64,000 nucleotides of DNA from Pyropia yezoensis (taxonomy: Eukaryota; Rhodophyta; Bangiophyceae; Bangiales; Bangiaceae), in contig CM020619.1 in NCBI GenBank assembly GCA_009829735.1, forward strand, positions 22,004,671 to 22,068,670, given 5' to 3'. The translations under genes and the position numbers were made by a program. The notes under the pieces were generated by a model, which saw only the letters and a program-made list of their open reading frames with translations, searched no databases and was not told the DNA's origin. Every line of letters starts with the position of its first letter. Positions within the stretch are counted from its first letter, which is position 1. Below, in pieces: positions 50,776 through 62,882 of the stretch.

Positions 50776-52725
50776 GCATCAGCCACGGGATTTGAAGGGC
50801 CCTTGATGGGGACAATCTTGAACTGGAACTGGTCAAGAAGCTCCAGCCATTTGACTTAACTATCGTTGAGCTTTTCTTGGGTTCTTAGGTATCTCAGGGA
50901 CTCATGGTCGGTGTGGACCTCAAAGGGTCTTCCGTTGAGGTAGCAGCGCCAATGGCGGATGGCTTGTACGACTGCAAGAAGTTTTCGTTCACGAATGCTG
51001 TAGCGTTGCTCGTGGATGTTGAGAGTTAACGAAAAGTATGCCACTGGACGCCGTCCGCGTCCGTCATCTTGCTCAAGGACTGCGCCAACAGCATATCCGC
51101 TGGCATCGGTAGACACGTAGATTGGATATCTCTTGTCGAAAGGCCTTAGTACTGGTGCGGTTGCTGTCAGATTTTGTAGCTGCTCGAAAGCTTTCTGGGC
51201 GTCTGGGGTCCACTCGAAGTCCACATTCCCAGTCAGCCTTGTCAAAGGCGTGGCTACGGCCGCCATTCCCTTGATAAATCTGCGGTAGAAGTTGACCATA
51301 CCGAGAAAGGATTGCACGTCCTTTTTGCTTCTCGGTGTTGCCCATGTACGAATGGCTTGGACCTTGTAGTCTTCCTTGGAGAAGCCTTTCTCGGAGATGA
51401 CGTGACCGAGGTAGTCCACAGTGGTCCGAGCGAATTAGCACTTACTCAACTTGGCGTAGAGCTTGTGTTCCCGTAGTTTGTCGAGTGCTAATCTTGGGTG
51501 CTTGAGGTGATCGTCATAGGTTTCGCTGTAGACTAGGATGTCGTCGAGGTAGACGCAGATGAAGTCGTACAGGTAGGGTCTGAACACATCGTTCATTAGG
51601 TTCATGAAGACCGCGGGTGCATTCGTAAGACCAAAGGGTACGACCGTGAACTCATAGAGTCCGTACTTGGTTCGAAACGCCGTCAGAGGTATGGTTTCCG
51701 GATCAAGGCGAGGCTGGTGGTAGCCAGAACGGAGGTCGATCTTCGTAAAGTACTTGGCCTTTCACAGTTGGTTGAAGATTTCGTCGATGCGTGGTAGTGG
51801 ATACGCGTTCTTGATGGTGGCCTTGCTTAGGGCCCTGTAGTCGATGCACATTCGCCAGCCACCGTCCTTTTTTGCCGCAAAGAGGACGGAAGAGCCTCAC
51901 GGTGAGGCGCTTGGTTGGAAGAGCCCCACGGTGAGGCGCTTGGTTGGATGAGTCCCTTCCTTATTAGGACGGCAAGTTGGGTCTTGTGTTCTTCGAGCTC
52001 CCATTCGGCTAGTCGGTAAATTCCGCTACGACGTGGTTGGGCATCGTCGGTCAGCTTGATGCTAACCTTGTGACTGCGCTCAGGAGGAAGTCCGTCGGGG
52101 AGCTCGTCTGGAAAGACGTCGGCGTATTCTTTGAGAATATCTTGAACTTCTCTTTTGTCGTCGGCGTGTCCCATCGTAATGGCGTTAATGTCGAAGTTGG
52201 TAGAGGGATCTTCGGACTGCAGGTAGATGGCAAAAACCGGGCACCTTCGGACGAGGTCCCGGGCGAGACGTTGCCGACTGATCAGGGATTCAGGCTTGAG
52301 GGAGGCTGTGATAGAGATGTTTCCTTGTGGTTGAACTTGAAGGAGATCTTGTTTTTCTTGTTGTTGATTTTGGCGTCCTTGCCATCGCGCCACTTCTTTC
52401 CCACGATGAGGTCGTCGGCGTTTAAGTCACATACAGCAAATCGTAGTCGTTCTTGGTACGGTCCAATGTGAATCTCAAGGGGTTCAACGGTTTCAGCGAG
52501 GACATGAGAGCGGCCATCGGGCATGCTTGCCGCAAAGTCCGTTTCCTTAGTGTTCACAAGCAGGGAGGTCACGAGGCGCCTTGAGACGAAGTTGATGGGA
52601 GATCCGTCGTCAAACAGCACGTTAATAACTTTGCCATTGACAGAAGCAGTAGAAAGCAGAAGCCCGAGTCGCGGGCCTTCAAACGGTGACGACATATTTT
52701 CAGGAACCGAAGAAGCGTCTTTCAC
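50776..52725 (-). pseudogene. pol: Element B protease, RT and RNase H region
   Basis: The minus strand shows a retropepsin-like region (FDDGSPINFVSRRLV, about 52.6 kb), RT (fingers to palm between about 52.2 and 51.4 kb), the RT tail MDYLGHVISEKGFSKEDYKV and RNase H (YVSTDASGYAVGAVLEQDD, IRERKLLAVVQAIRHWRCYL; 51.1-50.9 kb). The TDASG and HTDHESL motifs are typical Ty3/gypsy. Several breaks. Confidence 0.8.
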
Positions 52726-52748
52726 AAGCGTTGATGATGGTTGCTGCT

Positions 52749-53627
52749 TCAGTTCCGCTGGCCTTTTGGGCAGTCCTTAGCTAAGTGCCCTTTCTCGCGA
52801 CAGCGGAGGCACAGACCCTCGCGCATACAGCGCTGGCGTTCGACTGGCGTCAGCTTGTCGACCTTGATGCTGGAAACGTCCATTGGGATAACACCCGTCG
52901 TCGGTGGCTTCCCAGAAGTGCTGCTAACATTGCTGGTATTACGGGACCCTCCAGCCTTGGCCGCTTCGACGCGCAGGGCGTCAGTCATAAGGGACTCAAG
53001 ATCCGTGTAGGTCTTGAGGCAAAGTGCCTGCCAGATGTCTCGCTTAAGGCCCCGGCTATAGCGGTAGATTTTTTCCGCTTCGGTGATGTCGGGGATATCC
53101 AAGACGACGCTTAGGAACGTCCTGTTGAACGTCCCGACGTCCTTGATTTGACGCCAGGAGTGCAGCTTGTCGCGCGCCGCCTGCGTCTTGTTCAGTGGGC
53201 TGAAGCGACGGATGAGCGCAGCCCGCAGGGCGGTCCAGTCGGGGACCGCGATGGTACGACTGTAGGTATGCCACCAAGTGAACGCCTCACCGTCCAGGTA
53301 GGTGCAGGCGATCCGGCACGCTTCGTAAGGGTCATTCAGCCGCACATAAGAGTCCGTGTGCGAGCACCACGCTTCAATTGTCCAGGGCTTGCCGGAGAAC
53401 AGCGCGGGCTTGTGCGGCCTCGCAGTCGTTGTGCCTGCACCGGTGGCCTTGGCCTTGGCGTCCGACAGCTGTTTCTTGGCGTCCGCCAGTTCTACCTTGT
53501 GAGCCTCGAGTTAGGCGCTCATCTGCGAGACGAACGCAGTTAGTTGATTCCATGATTCCGCTGAGGGTGCGGTTGAGGCCGTGCCTGGATAAGTCGGGCT
53601 AATACCAGAAGGATTAGGGGGATCCAT
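52749..53627 (-). pseudogene. gag: Element B gag
   Basis: A retrotransposon Gag core (ACTYLDGEAFTWWHTYSR, LRAALIRRFSPLNKTQAARD, YRYSRGLKRDIWQALCLKTY) followed by a zinc knuckle C-L-R-C-x4-H-x4-C near 52.79 kb. Starts near 53627 (MDPPNPSG). Broken. Confidence 0.8.
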
Positions 53628-53856
53628 GGTGAAATCCGCAACGATCAAATCAACTAAGCAGATCTAAGTCGACTTACTTCGGCTGGGCGCCGGGCAGGTC
53701 CTTAAAGATGTGCAAGGTAATTTGATCGGTCAAAGTAGTGGTACACGAGCTTCTGGACGTGTGCGGCCGTAGTGGCTGCAACGACTCAAAAGATGTACAA
53801 CACCATTTGATGGTTCACAAGTAATGCGATGAAATAGAATTCGCAGACTCAAGTAT

Positions 53857-54417
53857 TCAATCGGATTTTGCCGCCGGCGTCCGCGCGCGGGGCGGGTCGC
53901 GCCGGATTTCCAAGCGGGCAGAAATCCACGTGGAAAATCGCGCCTCTCGCACAGATTCTGGGGGGTGTTGCGAGGTGTGGCGCGCCAGCGTGCGGTGGTG
54001 ATCCTTGCCACGCTGGTGGCGTTCGAAGTGTTCCACCGTCTCGAATTCGCAATCGCAGATGTCGCAACGCGGGCGCGGGGCTGGACGGTTGACCGTATTG
54101 CCGTGGCGCCGCGACCAGCGATGATCACGCAGCACTCTCAGGCTGTTGCAACGCACGCCACAGGGCTTGCACACGTACTTGTCCTTGGGGATCCTCTTGG
54201 CGATCCGGCGTTGCTCCCGCTGCTCCGTCGCGCGCGCCGCCGTGGGTCGGATGTGCCCAATACGTGGGGCGGTCGGCGCAGTGTATCGCCGCGCGGGGTC
54301 CAGCGGGGGCAGCAGCAGGCCCCGACTGGCCGAGCCCGCCGAGCCGGGCGTGGCGGGGCCCTTGCCCTTGCGCGAGAGGGGGGGCTTGGATGCGGCTGCC
54401 GCCGCCGAGTCGGCCAT
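53857..54417 (-). CDS. two-finger U1-type zinc-finger ORF upstream of gag in element B
   Basis: Minus-strand frame of about 186 residues from the ATG at 54417; the frame is open to 54588 upstream. It has an Ala/Ser/Pro-rich N-terminus (MADSAAAAASKPPLSRKGK). Two fingers with the same spacing C-x2-C-x12-H-x5-H follow: CKPC...DHRWSRRH and CDIC...RHQRGKDH. That spacing is the U1/JAZ/matrin type, often dsRNA- or RNA-binding. It lies between the 5' LTR and gag in sense orientation. Its GC content is higher than the rest of B and like the host genes, so a captured host exon is possible. Otherwise it would be an accessory protein of this family. Confidence 0.6.
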   Translation of the reverse strand: MADSAAAAASKPPLSRKGKGPATPGSAGSASRGLLLPPLDPARRYTAPTAPRIGHIRPTAARATEQREQRRIAKRIPKDKYVCKPCGVRCNSLRVLRDHRWSRRHGNTVNRPAPRPRCDICDCEFETVEHFERHQRGKDHHRTLARHTSQHPPESVREARFSTWISARLEIRRDPPRARTPAAKSD

Positions 54418-54809
54418 CGCCGGCACAGAGGATGACGTGGATGCCGCCGCCGGTGATGCGCGCGCCGCCGGGGTGTCGCGTGCCTCCGCGGTCGCCCGCG
54501 CCGCAATGGCGCGCGCAGTCGCCGCCGAGGAAGTCGGGGCGCCCGCCAACGCCGAGGAAGAATATTCGGAACCTGATTTGGCACCCACTGGGTTTCAACA
54601 ATCCGTTGACCAAAAGAAAAAAACCGTGACAGGGGCCACCAGGGCAGGGTCAGGGCAGTGTTCTTTCGGTGTGATTCGTGGAACCCGCTGCGTTCGTATG
54701 ACAATGCCCGAGGCACGCCGAACACAGGGGGCAGCACGAGGGCACAAACGCAGGGGGGGCCAAATCGGGAACGGAATCGCAACGTCACCGACAGGAGGAA
54801 GTCAAACTA

Positions 54810-54822
54810 CCTGAAGCTACCA
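54810..54822 (-). other. Element B primer-binding site
   Basis: On the minus strand, two bases after the LTR end, TGGTAGCTTCAGG would pair with a tRNA ending CCTGAAGCTACCA. It differs from the PBS shared by A, C, E and the TRIM. Confidence 0.55.
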
Positions 54823-54824
54823 CA

Positions 54825-55697
54825 TGTGAGGCACCACCCACACCCGGGCAGCCCTCAACGTACTCGTGAACGGTGTCAGCTGCCCGCGCAAGCCAATTAG
54901 GCTGCGGGGCACGGGGAAGGTGACGGGCGGGGTGACGGTGATGGGGGTAGGGAAGAAGATGGGCGTGACGTCGGTGAGGGTCGAGGTGGTCGAGGGGTTC
55001 GAGGGTAAAGGAGGTCGTTGTGTCTGTGTTTGTTGTTCCCCCCGAGGTCTCCCCGGGTGGCGCCCGCGCTCACGCATTATATACCCCCGGGGGGGCACCC
55101 AGGGTGCCCCAAAGCATGTGATTGCCCGTGCGGCCGGGGGGGCGGCACCAATGGGCTCAAAACAAGGCATAGGCTCTCAGAACAAGTCAAGGTGGGTGTG
55201 CGCGCCCCAAGGCGCCCCACCAGACAGCCCCAAGCGGGGGCGGGGGCGGCGTGCGGCGCTCGTAGCGCCGCGCGGCTGGCCTCACACGCCGGTCGGCCGG
55301 AAAGGCCTCAGAGGCGTGTAAGCCAGACGCCAGTCTTCGGGTCGAAAATCTCCCGTGGGTCAGCAAATCGTGCCGTTCCCATTGGCTCGTGGGGAGATTG
55401 TTCCGGCTGGCCGATGAGTCAGAGATGGGGATTGTCCTGTGGTCCGTTAGTCCTCTGATCCGCGGAGAGAAAATATCCGTCCGGGGATGAGTCAGGGTCC
55501 TAACGGGTAGCCGATCCGCGGCTCTCGTGCTGACCTTCCGCGACCCGTAGAATCTCGGCCGGACACCGCGGCATCTCCAGATTACCAGGGAGTTCGTGCA
55601 TCTTGGAAGGAGTTGGCTGAGAAGGACAGGGAAGGAGAGGCCCGAGTCCTTATCCCTGAAGCTAGAGTCTTGAGGCTTTAGGGGGCATATCCTTACA
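54825..55697 (-). repeat. Element B 5' LTR
   Basis: 873 bp, with the same minus-strand TATATAAT box and adjoining 9-bp dyad as the 3' copy. Confidence 0.88.
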
Positions 55698-55702
55698 GGC
55701 GA

Positions 55703-55983
55703 CCGCGCCAGCGACGACGACGACTCCCGCCGATTCAAGGGGGGATAATCGGCAGGGGGAAGGGGACGCCGATTCGGTGGCCGCGGCCGGGATGGGCACG
55801 ACGACGGCGACCGCGACAACGACGGCGTCCGAAAACTCGGAGAAAACCCCTTTTGTACGTACCTCGACAAGGTCGTTCTCATGCTCCTCACAAGAAATGA
55901 CGACTGGCCAGCTCCTCCCCTTCTGGGGGGAGAGTAAATGCAGGGAATGTTTAGCGCATGAACGTGAGAAGAGGCGTTCGTGA
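55703..55983 (+). pseudogene. unidentified host gene, 3' segment, after element B
   Basis: It continues the frame of 24941-26040 across the empty site of B: APATTTTPADSRGDNRQGEG, ASENSEKTPFVRTSTRSF, then SKCRECLAHEREKRRS and a TGA at 55981-55983. The C-x2-C...H pattern near the end is too short to call a zinc finger. Confidence 0.5.
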
Positions 55984-56583
55984 GCCCTTGGGGCCACGTT
56001 GCAGCGCATGTGCAGCGGCTGCAAAAGGCCCTGCACGTCATATCGGCGGTCTGTAAGGTACACGGTTTAAGCCCCACTGCGCTGTACCGGCGACATTATT
56101 GGTACGATTTGCACCACGCGTCGGCCCTTTCACGCTGCTCACACACCTCAGCGTCCTTTTTTCTGGCGGTCGGGCGGTGAGAGCCTTTCTTTCTGAGGCG
56201 TACCGTCTCCATCGCGCCGAGCTGGGCCGTACAGAGTGTGCGCCCAAGAACGGATTAGTCCTTAAATGCCACCATTGCTGGTGTGTCACCCGCCGCCAAG
56301 ACACAGCCCTACGGGAAAATCGCTGGATGATGAGTTACATTTGCCGGATGAGTCACCTCTATTTTATTGGCCATGACATTCGACAAATCCACCTGGGACG
56401 AAAATTCGGCGTGCTGCCGCACGCCTAGTTAAAAAGGCGTTTTCCGTGCAGTACGGTTTTCACGTGCCACCTGCTCTCCTGGTTGGCTGAGCCCAATAAA
56501 TTCTGAGGAGGGTCGCCGCAATCCTTGATCCGCATTGGCTCGATGACATGGTGTCAGCTTCTTTCCGCCATTCATGTCCAACA
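55984..56583. other. 3' flank of the split host gene, no clear gene
   Basis: Lower GC than the host exons. It contains an AATAAA word (56495-56500) that could be the poly(A) signal of the split gene, and a small dyad ACGCCT/AGGCGT (about 56423-56442). A plus-strand reading at 56099-56428 has no recognisable domain. Confidence 0.4.
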
Positions 56584-57052
56584 TGTGGCAGTATTGACCC
56601 CCAGGTAGGGGGGCAACACGTGCCATGCAAGGAGCGGCAGGCCACTAGCCTGATCCGTTCCTCCCCCTGCATTTTGGTCCATATTCCCTAAGTTTGGGAT
56701 ACTTAGCTTAGTAGTAAATCCAACTTGGATTTGAGGGTTTTCTGCATTTATCGTCTTGAATTTTCGTGTGGCCCGGTGGGCAGGTGCTGGGGTGGGAGAT
56801 TCTGAGTGGCGAGATTCTGGGGGGACCCTGAGGGGATAAGGGGAGGGACAGCGGGGCTTGGCCCTGCGTCCCCGTCCCGACCAAGAAACTGTTGGACCAC
56901 ACACCATCCTCTTGTTTGTCAGTGGGGGGTTTGCCCCACAACAGGGACAGAGTGTGTGCGACTTGCACTTCTTCCGGTTCCCCCGACACGGGAGGCAGCC
57001 CTTGTACACCGCCCCAACTTGGGTGTCGTGTGTGCAAGTGGTTTTTGCCACA
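56584..57052 (+). repeat. Element E 5' LTR
   Basis: 469 bp, from TGTGGCAGTATTG to TTGCCACA. The first 11 bases equal those of the TRIM LTR. The end is fixed by the PBS (TGGTGGAGCAGGAGGGG, 57055-57071). Confidence 0.75.
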
Positions 57053-57170
57053 TTTGGTGGAGCAGGAGGGGACAGAGGTAAACTTTACCTCCGGGTGCAC
57101 CCGGGTGTAGGGGGCCCTCTGTCTCAGAGGAACGGTGGACTTGGACCGTGTCATACGGATCGTTAGCCAA

Positions 57171-60100
57171 CATGGCTAGCTCGGACCCCTCGTCGTCCGA
57201 AGAGTACACGGGTGACGCACGTACTTCAGTGCTTTGAATACTGGTGAGATACAGGTTAGTTTACCTTGGGTCGCAGAGGGACTAGAGGTCCCTCAAGCCA
57301 GCAGGACTGGAAGTGTGGGCGGGCAACAGGCCACCTTGACTCAGTCGGGAGGTCATTCGGGTGACACTTCTGATGTGGGTGGGCCGAAGTCTGGCCACCG
57401 CGTGGTATACTCAACGGGAACGTCCAAAGGGGTGAGGACTGTCCCCGCGGGTTCCACTCGGGTTGGAGCCAACTTTGGCTTGAAGCCGTCGCCAACTAGG
57501 CTTTCGGAGGACAGCGGACCCCCGTTGGTCGGCGATGGGCTCGCGCCCATGCCCCCGGTTGAGACCCCTGAGGATCGTGGTTACCCCTCAGGTGGACTCC
57601 CGGAGGCGGACCGAGACTCAGCTGGAGTCGTCAATCCACTCCTCGCGGAAACTGTCCGTCGGGAGGCGACCCATGTGTTGCGGCGGACTTTGCCGAACCT
57701 GGTGGTCACGGTGACGAATACTATTCTGCATCAGATTGTGGCGAGTTTGCCAGATGGCCTTAATGTCCAGACCGGATCGGGGCTTTCGAGCCCACAGGCG
57801 CAAGGGGAAACCCTCCTCACGCCTATCTCGGGTCGCCCCGAACAGGGGGCGACCCCTGTGACTCCCAACGAGGGAGCCACACCATACTCGGTGGGGCGTA
57901 CGCCCTTCACGGGGGAGTTCCCCCCGGAAACGCCCGCGGCTACACTAAGCGCGCCGCGCCAGACTATGGGCCCTGAGGGTCAACTTACCCCAGTGCCAAA
58001 GCGGCTGTTTCCTCAACGTGAGGTGCCGCCCAAGATCCAGGTAGCCAACCCGGTCTACCAGCGGATCTTTGACTGTGAGACCTACGCCCTCCACAACAAG
58101 TCGGTGGCGTATGGTCCTGACCAGGCCCGAGCCATGGGCCGTGCCAAGAAGAATGCACTTCACTCTTTTGGGCACAAAGCGGAGTGGGATGGAACTCCCC
58201 CCCTCCGTGTCTTTGAGTTCCTACGTCGTTTCACAAAAGCCTGTGACGACAATGCCGTAAGTAAAGGTATGGCTTTTTACATGCTACAGGAGTTTACGAA
58301 GGAAGACCTGCGGACAGAACTTATGTCCGTCATGCCCAGCTCCTCAAGTGAAGGCGCTGGTGAGGTGACGTCCTATTTGGAGCTCGTCAACTGGTTTTTG
58401 AGGGCCATGGTTGATGAAGCGGCGTTGGCTTCTCAAGTCGAGGAGTTTACGCAAGCCCATCAGGAAGAGGCGGAGGACGATTTGTCCTTTGCGGAGCGAG
58501 TCCGTAAGCTCAACAATCTTAGTGGGTTTCTTCATCCACAAGCTGTGGTGAAGAGTCCGTTTGTGGAGGGACTCCATTGGTCAGTCCGTATGGAGACCCG
58601 GGAGCATAACACTGCCCGGGCGACCCTGGCCGAGTTGGCAAGGTTCGCCTACCGCAGAGGCGAGGCCTACCGCAAGTTGCGGGAGGAACAACGCCAGGAG
58701 CGTCAAGCCGAGTTGGCCAAGCAACGGGAGGAGGCGCGCCAGGCCAGAGAGTTGAGAGAGGCACGCCGAACCCGCAACGAGAGGGTCGTAGCTGCCGTGG
58801 GAGCTTCCCAGGGTATCTCTTCGTCTTCCCCAGTTGGGAAGACCCCTCCGGGAACTGACAATCGGTGTTGGAACTGCAACTCCGATGGACACTGGGCATA
58901 TGATTGCCCCAAGTTGAGTAAACGCATCCAACAACTTGTTAGGAATGCGAGTAAGAAGTCGGTTACGAACGAAGTACGTTCACGCCGCGAGGGTGGGTCT
59001 CGACCGGTCGTCGCGGTCGCCACACCCTCGGCGGAGGAGGCTGACACGTCGTCCTCGGACTCGTCGTCTTCCCCCTCGCACTCAGATTCTGACGCCAAGT
59101 CTAAAGCTGACCATCTGATCGATATCAATGGTGGGGTACTTCCCATCGTTGGTGCCGTAACCCTACCAACTAGGTTGGGAACCCATGAGGTCGACGTGAC
59201 CTATGGAGTAGTCGAGAATATATCGGTACCCCTGCGTCTGGGTACCCCTTACGTTGTGACACAAGTGCCTCTGATTTGTGGCCCTGAGTATTGGGTCAAG
59301 TTGATGAATGGGGAGACCATCCCCATCCTTGGTAAGGGAAAGTCTGTGGCTCCTGTGACAGTCTCACAGGCGAAGCCTGTTTTCTCCGTGAGAGAAGGGT
59401 TTACTGCTACCCTGCGATTAGCCCGTAAGGTCTCGTTGCCCCCCAACTCGGTGGCGCACGTTGACGTTGTAACTGATTATACGAGGAACGGGTTGGTGCA
59501 CCCTTACCCCCGTGTTGCTCGCAAGCACCAAGTGCATGTTGCCCTTGGCACTATGGACTCCAAAGCCGGAGTCCCGTGGAGGATCCAGGTGATGAACCTG
59601 AGCTCGTCGCCCAAGTACTTCAAGTTGGGAGCCAAGTTCGGCTATATCGACCAACACGAGGGACCGGTAGTAGCGGTCACCCTCAACGCAGGCGCAAGTG
59701 ACGACCCGAAGCCCGGAAAGGAGAAGCATCAAGCCAAGTCGGCCGCCTCTCCTCGGCCCCATGTGAACATGGAGGGTGTTCCACCCAGGTTGAGGGTTCA
59801 AGTTGAACGCCTCTTGGACCAATATCACAAGTTGTGGGATGGCCAATTGGGACTCATGAGAGCTACCCAACACCGGATCGAGTTGAAGCTCGGTGCACCC
59901 CCTATACGCCAACAACCGTATAGGCGAGGGCCCCGTTCAAGGGCCCTCGTTAAGGAGCAAGTTGCTCGCATGGAGGCCCTCGATGTGATCGAGGCCAGTA
60001 ACGCCGAGTGGGCGAGTCCGGTGGTTATCGTCCCCAAAGTTGATGGGACCCCCCTGTTCTGTATCGACTACCGTAAGCTCAACGAGAGCACGGTGAAGGA

Positions 60101-62771
60101 CAGTTACCCCCTACCTAGGATGGACGACTGTCTGGACTCCCTCGGGGAGGCGAACGTGTTCTCTACCCTGGACTGTAACGCGGGGTACTGGCAAATTCCC
60201 ATTGCCCCGGAGGACAGGCATAAAACTACCTTTACGTGTCACTGTGGTACCTACCAGTGCAAGCGTCTACCGTGTGGCCTGTGTAACGCGCCGGCAACTT
60301 TCCAGCGCGCTATGGAAATGATTCTGGCCGGAGTACGGTGGCAGATCTGTCTCGTGTACCTAGACGATATTATTGTGTTCTCCCGAAGTCCGGAGGAACA
60401 CATTGGCCATCTTGGCCAGGTGTTCAAGCTACTTGCTGACGCCGGTGTGTCTTTGAAGGCGAGTGAGTGTCACCTCTTCACTCAAGAGGTGGAATACTTG
60501 GGACATGTTGTCCGTCTGGGGCGTCTCAGTGTCAACGAGAAAAACTTGGGGGCCATCCGTAAGGCTCAGTACCCCCGGACCCAGATCCATATGAGGAGGT
60601 TCCTCGGGATGTGTAACGTGTACCGAAGTTTCACCAAGGGCTTCCCCAAGGTGGCGAAACCGTTGAATGAGTTAGTGAGCTCAACGCTACCGAAGAACCT
60701 GCCTCCCCCAAGTCGGGTGGAGCAGGAATCCTTTGAGACTCTTCGGGACCTTCTGCTGAAGCCCCCTATCCTGGCTATTCCCAGGTTGGGAGGCCACTAC
60801 ATCCTGGATGTGGACGCTAGCTACGACCAACTTGGTTGTGTGTTGCTTCAGCAGCAGCCGGACAAGAAGTACTTGCCGGTGGGATACTTCAGCAAGGGGC
60901 TGAACTCGGCCGAGAAGAACTACGGAGTCACCGATTTGGAAGGACTCGCAGTGGTGTGGGCGGTGACGTCACTTTGTAACTACCTAGAGGGTGAGAAGTT
61001 CCTCATCCGCTGTGACCACCGCGCGTTGCAGTTCATTTTTAAGACGGACTGTACGAACACTCGTCTCAACCGGTGGAGGGTGCGACTGGCACCCTTCAAC
61101 TTTGATATTGAGTACCGACCTGGCAGGCAACATGCCTTTGCCGACGGCCTCTCTCGGGTACCTACCGAGGGGCTGGACACTAACCCAGTCGATGAGGACA
61201 TCCCCATCGTGGGGGTAGTCACGCGCTCGGGTCAGGCGTTGAACCCCGAGGCGCCAGGGAACAAGAAGTACTTGCCCCTGTCCCTGGACGAGGTGGTGAA
61301 GGCCCAGTCCGAGGATCCCTTCTGCAAGTCGCAGAGGGATACACTGGATACAGTGGCGGAGACACGGTTCTTTCTCGGAGACGATGGCCTCCTCATGAGG
61401 AGGGGGGTATTCCAGGGGACCGAACAACTTGTCGTCCCCGCATCCCTCAAGGACAGTATCCTTGAGAGGGAGCGTAACGCTCCCACAGGTGGACACCTGG
61501 GGTCTAGTAAACTGTACCAGACCCTGAGGACCAGGTACTACTGGCCGTCCATGGTGGTGGACCTCTACAGTTGGGTGGCTGCCTGCACAAGTTGTGCACA
61601 GAACCGTCTGATGGAACGGCGGCCTACTACGGCTATGCTATTGTTCCCGGCCAAGGAGCCCTTTGCCGCGTTGGCGATGGACATCCTTGGACCACTGCCA
61701 GTGACCGAGGAGGGCAACCTGTACCTCCTGGTCATCTGTGACCGCTTCACGAAACTTACGCGAGCGATCCGACTGGCAGAGATCACGGCCATGTCGGTCG
61801 TGTCAACCTTCCTAGATCACTGGGTTGCCGCGTATGGCATTCCGGATAGTACACTATCGGATAATGGACCGCAATTTGCGTCTGTACTGTTTCAGGGAGT
61901 GCTTGATATGTTGGGGGTTAAGGCAAACTATGCCACCCCCTACAACCCACAAACTAGTGGGCAGGTGGAGCGCTTCAACAAAACTATTGTTAGGCAGCTG
62001 CGCCACTATGTGAGTGAGCACATGAAGACGTAGGACCAATACATTTCTGTTCTTACCACTGCCTAAAATTCGCAGGTGTACTCATCTACCGGGGAAGTAC
62101 CCCTCGCTTTTGTGACCCCCCGTCGCGTGCGGTCTATTGCCGTGCGACGGTCGCTCCCAACTGGGGAGGGTAGTGGCAGTACGCCTACTCCTACTGAGAG
62201 TAAGGCGGAGTTCGCCGCTAGGCTTGAAAACCTCATCCCTAAAGTCAGGGCTGAGATGGACAAAGCACAAAAGCGCTACAAGCGTACCTTTGACAAAAAG
62301 GTGCGCAACGCCAAGCATGTCCCCGAACAGGGTGACTGGGTATTGGTCCACTCACGCACCCCAACTGGGGGTAAGTTGGTATTCCAGACGAGGGGGCCGT
62401 ACCAGGTCCTCCGTACTGATGGGCGGCGCTTCACCATCGAAAGTGACGATGGGGTCCGTACAGTGAACGGACAGGACGTGGTCAAAGTTGCACCACCGAT
62501 TGCAGGCGACCCAGCTTGGGCGCGTGCGTTGGAAGCGTGGCGCCTCCCCTCACTGCCTGCGGCCAAACAGGGCCCGCAGGAGTACGTGCTCGATAAGTTC
62601 ATCGACCACGGCTGGGATGAGGACACTGACCGCCTCATGTTGAGGGTGCGTTGGTTCGGCTACAAAGCCAAGGATGATACGTGGGAGTATGTGGAGGACC
62701 TTCCCGTTGAGATGGTCCGGGCTTACTGTGCCCGGAATGAGATAGACCCGAACAGCCCTCCCTCAACGTGA
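57171..62771 (+). CDS. pol: Element E gag-pol region
   Basis: Mostly one long frame, with gag fused to pol. Gag core (FEFLRRFTKACDDNAVSKGM, VNWFLRAMVDEAALASQVEE), an Arg/Glu-rich helix (REEARQARELREARRTRNER) and a zinc knuckle C-W-N-C-x4-H-x4-C (about 58.87 kb). RT (FCIDYRKLNES, YLDDIIVFSRS; 60.06-60.38 kb), RNase H (DVDASYDQLG, about 60.81 kb), integrase zinc finger (about 61.49-61.6 kb) and core (LSDNGPQFAS, YNPQTSGQVERFN; 61.85-61.98 kb). Chromodomain (LRVRWFGYKAKDDTWEYVED, about 62.64-62.7 kb). Broken about twice. Confidence 0.85.
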
Positions 62772-62882
62772 GGGAAGGCCGAGTAACAGTGCCAAGAGAG
62801 TGTTTCAAGTCGAAGTGGTACGCAGAGTGGCTTTTAACTACAGCCCTAACCCTCACACTCTCACAACCAAGGCAGCTGCCAA

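Larger units (their letters stand above)
26041..55697 (-). mobile_element. Element B: Ty3/gypsy chromovirus, expanded by nested insertions
   Basis: It has 873-bp LTRs at both ends and a 5-bp TSD GGCGA (26036-26040 and 55698-55702). Without the nested elements it is about 7.4 kb. Order on the minus strand: LTR, PBS, zinc-finger ORF, gag, protease-RT-RNase H, [C1 insertion], integrase-chromodomain, LTR. The LTRs differ at about 12 positions (about 1.4 percent). Several breaks, at least five. Confidence 0.88.
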
